Assembly (NCBI RefSeq): GCF_027853335.1
Contig: NZ_JAFEUS010000002.1
Location: forward strand, 1,100,514-1,164,513
Source of the DNA: Leucobacter sp. UCMA 4100
Lineage (GTDB): Bacteria > Actinomycetota > Actinomycetes > Actinomycetales > Microbacteriaceae
DNA length: 64,000 nt
Direction of reading: 5' to 3'
Each line of letters starts with the position of its first letter. Position 1 is the first letter of the stretch. Shown here piece after piece: positions 62,044 to 64,000 of this stretch. The translations under genes and the position numbers were made by a program. The notes beneath the pieces are model-generated. The model saw only the letters and a list, made by a program, of their open reading frames with translations. It searched no databases and was not told the DNA's origin.

Positions 62044-62699
62044 GATGCTGCTCCTTCTGCTAGCGATTGAAGAATTGAAGTCAGTGCGTTGTGCAGGTGC
62101 ACGTGCGTCGCGTGGGCCGCGAGGTCGGGGTCGCCCGCCGCGATGGCCTCGGCGATGAGTCGATGCTCGGCGACCGAGCTCTCGAGCCGCATGTGGTTGT
62201 CGCGGGCAAGCTGCCTGGCTCGCACGAGATGGGTGCGGATCACTCGCAGCGCCGACACGAGATACGAGTTATCGACCGCGACGTCGAGCGCCCGATCGAA
62301 GCGCCGAATGAGCTCGTAGTACTCGTCGATGTTCGTTTCGCTCGACACCTGCACGGCGCCGAAGTCGGCAGCGAGACTCGCGAACTCGTCGCGGTCTGCC
62401 CGCTGGGCACCGAGCCTCGCCGCGGTCTCTTCGAGTGCGCGACGTGCCTCGAACAACCGGCGAATGTCGGCGGCGTCGAACCCCGTCACGACGGTCGTGC
62501 GCGGTGACTGCTGCTTTGCGAGCCCGTCGGCGATGAGCCTGCCGATCGCCTCACGCATGGGCGTGCGGCTGACGCCGAGCCGTGTGGCCTGCTCGACCTC
62601 GCCGAGCACGGTGCCGGGGGCGAGCTCGCCACTCTGAATTTCAGACACCAGTGTTGCGTAGGCCCTGTCGCCCGCCCGCATTTCCTTCACTGGCTTCAT
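62040..62699 (-). CDS. GntR-family (FCD) regulator of the methylcitrate operon
   Basis: A 219-residue regulator. The N-terminal winged helix includes [30 protein letters not shown], and the FCD domain includes [17 protein letters not shown] and [15 protein letters not shown] with candidate metal-ligand histidines. It is translationally coupled to prpD and so probably controls that operon, perhaps by sensing a methylcitrate-cycle intermediate. The ATG at 62699 follows TACACT by 6 nt with no Shine-Dalgarno, suggesting a leaderless start; the box is one half of a palindromic operator. Confidence 0.87.
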   Translation of the reverse strand: MKPVKEMRAGDRAYATLVSEIQSGELAPGTVLGEVEQATRLGVSRTPMREAIGRLIADGLAKQQSPRTTVVTGFDAADIRRLFEARRALEETAARLGAQRADRDEFASLAADFGAVQVSSETNIDEYYELIRRFDRALDVAVDNSYLVSALRVIRTHLVRARQLARDNHMRLESSVAEHRLIAEAIAAGDPDLAAHATHVHLHNALTSILQSLAEGAAS

Positions 62700-62705
62700 A
62701 CCTAC

Positions 62706-62711
62706 AGTGTA
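62706..62711 (-). promoter_or_regulatory. Leaderless -10 box of the prp operon
   Basis: On the minus strand TACACT is followed by 6 nt and the ATG at 62699. Confidence 0.5.
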
Positions 62712-62717
62712 TACACT
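62706..62717. promoter_or_regulatory. Palindromic operator at the prp operon promoter
   Basis: AGTGTATACACT is a perfect 12-bp palindrome centred on GTATAC, a core often bound by FCD-type GntR proteins. It contains the -10 box, so binding would block transcription. Confidence 0.6.
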
Positions 62718-62911
62718 AATGCGCAAAAGTACAGCTGTTCACGAAGAATTCACGTTTAGCGCATACACAGGGTGGGCGTTCGCGGCCGAGGGTGCGGCTG
62801 GCGGCACGCCGCTATGGGCTGCGACGCTACGGGAGCGGCCGGCGGCGGGTGCGGGCGCGGCCGGCGGCGCGCACCGGCCGCCACGGCCCCTTGCACCCCT
62901 TTTTCGCGTTT

Positions 62912-62963
62912 ACTTGACGAAAAGCAGGGTGTTTCAGCCAAAACACCCTGCTTTTCGTCAAGT
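62912..62963. repeat. Dispersed palindromic element, copy 2
   Basis: A perfect 23-bp inverted repeat (arms 62912-62934 and 62941-62963, loop 6 nt) uses the same ACTTGACGAAAAGCAGGG arm as the element at 13801-13852. It lies in the 359-bp gene-free gap 62700-63058, which otherwise holds the prp promoter at its left end and GC-rich simple sequence. Confidence 0.88.
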
Positions 62964-63058
62964 AGATCGGCGGCGGGCAGGCGCGACCGCCCAAAGCGAA
63001 CGACACCGACACAGCCCGCGACCGGATACGACGCGGGCTACGCGGGCGACGCGGCCAG

Positions 63059-63511
63059 CTACGGGACGACCAGCACGACCGGTTCGGCGACGCAGGCGGG
63101 GCGATCCGCACCCTCGATCTCGATCGTGACCGCGAAGACGACCTGCACACCACGCTCGCCGGGCTCGACCGCGGCGATGCGGGCGTGGGCCCGCACGCGG
63201 GATCCGACAGGGACGGGCGACGGGAAGCGCACGCGGTTGAGCCCATAGTTGAGCAGCATGGTCACGCCCTCGACGCGGTAGATCTCACCCATCATCGACG
63301 CGATAAGGCTCAGCGTGAGGTATCCGTGGGCGATCGTCGCGCCGGTCGGGGTTTCGGCCGCGCGTTCGGGATCGACGTGGATCCACTGCCGGTCATTGGT
63401 TGTTTCGGCGAACGCGTCGATGCGAGCCTGGTCGATCGTGTGCCACTCGGAGAAGCCGAGGTCGTCGCCCGCGGCAGCCTCGAGTGCGGCGGCTCCGGTG
63501 AAGACCCTCAT
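63059..63511 (-). CDS. MaoC-family enoyl hydratase/dehydratase
   Basis: A 150-residue single hot-dog protein. The hydratase motif is ETTNDRQWIHVDPERA, with the catalytic Asp and His, followed by TIAHGYLTLSLIASMM. Members hydrate enoyl-CoA or dehydrate 3-hydroxyacyl intermediates. Its ATG overlaps the stop of the FabG-type reductase gene upstream (ATGA), so the two probably act on the same 3-hydroxyacyl/3-oxoacyl thioester. Confidence 0.88.
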   Translation of the reverse strand: MRVFTGAAALEAAAGDDLGFSEWHTIDQARIDAFAETTNDRQWIHVDPERAAETPTGATIAHGYLTLSLIASMMGEIYRVEGVTMLLNYGLNRVRFPSPVPVGSRVRAHARIAAVEPGERGVQVVFAVTIEIEGADRPACVAEPVVLVVP

Positions 63512-64000
63512 GATGTTGGCCCGCCCGCGACGTAGAGCACCTGACCCGAGGTGTAGCTCGCGCCCTCGCTCACAAAGAAAGCGACGGCGTGGGCAATGTC
63601 TTCGGGGCGGCCGGTGCGCGCGACCGGAATCTGCTTGGCAGCCGCGGCGAGGAAGTCGTCGAGCGGCATACCGACGCGCTCGGCGGTCTGGGCAATCATG
63701 TCGGTCTCGATGAAACCGGGGGCGATCGCGTTCACGGTGACCCCGAACTTGCCGAGCTCAATCGCGAGGGTCTTCGTGAAGCCCTGCAGCCCGGCCTTCG
63801 CCGCCGAGTAGTTCGCCTGGCCGCGGTTGCCGAGCGCCGAGGTGCTCGAGAGGTTGACGATGCGCCCCCAGCCAGCCTCGGTCATGTGGCTTTGTACGGC
63901 GCGGCTCATGAGGAAGGATCCGCGCAGGTGCACGGTCATGACCGAATCCCAGTCGTCGGCCGTCATCTTAAACAGCATGTTGTCGCGAATGATGCCAGCG
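63508..64000 (-). CDS. 3-oxoacyl-ACP/CoA reductase (FabG-type SDR), N-terminus outside window
   Basis: The frame continues past the right edge; codons before the first internal Met read AGIIRDN, the well-known NNAG-I-RDN region of FabG. Visible parts are the catalytic IVNLSSTSALGNRGQANYSAAKAG with Ser, Tyr and Lys, and APGFIETDM. About the last 165 residues are present. It reduces a 3-oxoacyl thioester with NADPH and is coupled to the MaoC-type hydratase. Confidence 0.9.
   Translation of the reverse strand, partial: AGIIRDNMLFKMTADDWDSVMTVHLRGSFLMSRAVQSHMTEAGWGRIVNLSSTSALGNRGQANYSAAKAGLQGFTKTLAIELGKFGVTVNAIAPGFIETDMIAQTAERVGMPLDDFLAAAAKQIPVARTGRPEDIAHAVAFFVSEGASYTSGQVLYVAGGPTS

Noticed and set aside
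62707-63248. Frames across palindrome copy 2
   Set aside because: They are generated by the palindrome and GC-rich simple sequence and overlap the MaoC-type gene on the other strand.
1-64000. tRNA, rRNA, CRISPR, prophage or insertion sequence
   Set aside because: I found no cloverleaf T-loop signature, no regularly spaced repeat array, and no transposase, integrase or phage-like frame among the credible genes.

Overview
This window reads as chromosome from a high-GC Gram-positive actinobacterium, most likely a member of the Micrococcales close to Microbacteriaceae (Leucobacter-like). That placement is inference from gene content and style. Codons are strongly G/C-biased. At least eight genes have a TAnnnT box 6-7 nt before the start codon (leaderless type). 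There is a gluABCD-type amino-acid transporter, a CopD-CtaG fusion, cysteine-poor L28/L33/S14 ribosomal proteins, a Zur-like Fur protein, a mycobacterial-type dCTP deaminase and an LPNTG surface protein. I found no rRNA, tRNA, CRISPR array, transposase or phage gene.

Layout. 1-2 kb: an aspartate-dehydrogenase-like gene (cut by the left edge), a zinc alcohol dehydrogenase and a small antitoxin-like protein. 2-4.3 kb: a sortase-anchored 5'-nucleotidase. 4.5-8.4 kb: an FMN riboswitch followed by ribD-ribE-ribBA-ribH. 8.4-13.6 kb: acetyltransferase, ABC exporter, GAPDH, dCTP deaminase and a cyclase-family hydrolase. 13.6-14.0 kb: a gene-free stretch with tandem repeats and a long palindrome that recurs at 62.9 kb. 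14-17.6 kb: a ureohydrolase / NTF2-like / NCS1-permease operon with a divergent XRE-cupin regulator. 17.7-23.3 kb: FadH-like flavoenzyme, CopD-CtaG fusion, HU, and the rpmB-rpmG-rpsN operon. 23.4-29 kb: EamA exporter, SGNH hydrolase, gluABCD and zur. 29-34.8 kb: a phytoene-desaturase-like flavoenzyme, a cytochrome b with an unusual repeat-bearing N-terminus, etfA, etfB and a divergent MarR regulator. 34.8-38.4 kb: a valine-degradation operon (mmsA, acyl-CoA dehydrogenase, mmsB).

38.5-57 kb is accessory DNA. Its first part (38.5-46.4 kb) is visibly poorer in G+C. It holds a divergently regulated operon: an amino-acid ABC transporter, a guanidino-group-modifying (deiminase/amidinotransferase-type) enzyme, an AruI-like ThDP decarboxylase and an M20 carbamoylase-type hydrolase, under a MocR-type regulator. 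The second part (46.4-56.4 kb) holds an alpha/beta hydrolase, an ArsR-type regulator, a C45 Ntn-hydrolase, an unusual RpiR-GntR fusion regulator and a complete oligopeptide-type ABC transporter. A truncated aldehyde dehydrogenase marks the right edge. 57-62.7 kb is the propionyl-CoA (2-methylcitrate) operon gntR-prpD-prpB-prpC-thiolase. 62.7-64 kb holds the second palindrome copy, a MaoC-type hydratase and a FabG-type reductase cut by the right edge.

How the genes fit together: valine degradation (34.8-38.4 kb) yields propionyl-CoA, which the 2-methylcitrate operon (58-62 kb) can consume. The acyl-CoA dehydrogenase needs the ETF encoded at 32-34 kb, and the adjacent cytochrome b is a plausible route from ETF to the quinone pool. 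The two accessory uptake-plus-hydrolase modules look like scavenging systems for guanidino compounds and for N-acylated or peptide-like compounds. Starts were chosen from Shine-Dalgarno spacing, overlaps and leaderless promoter boxes. All family assignments come from reading motifs, not from searches.
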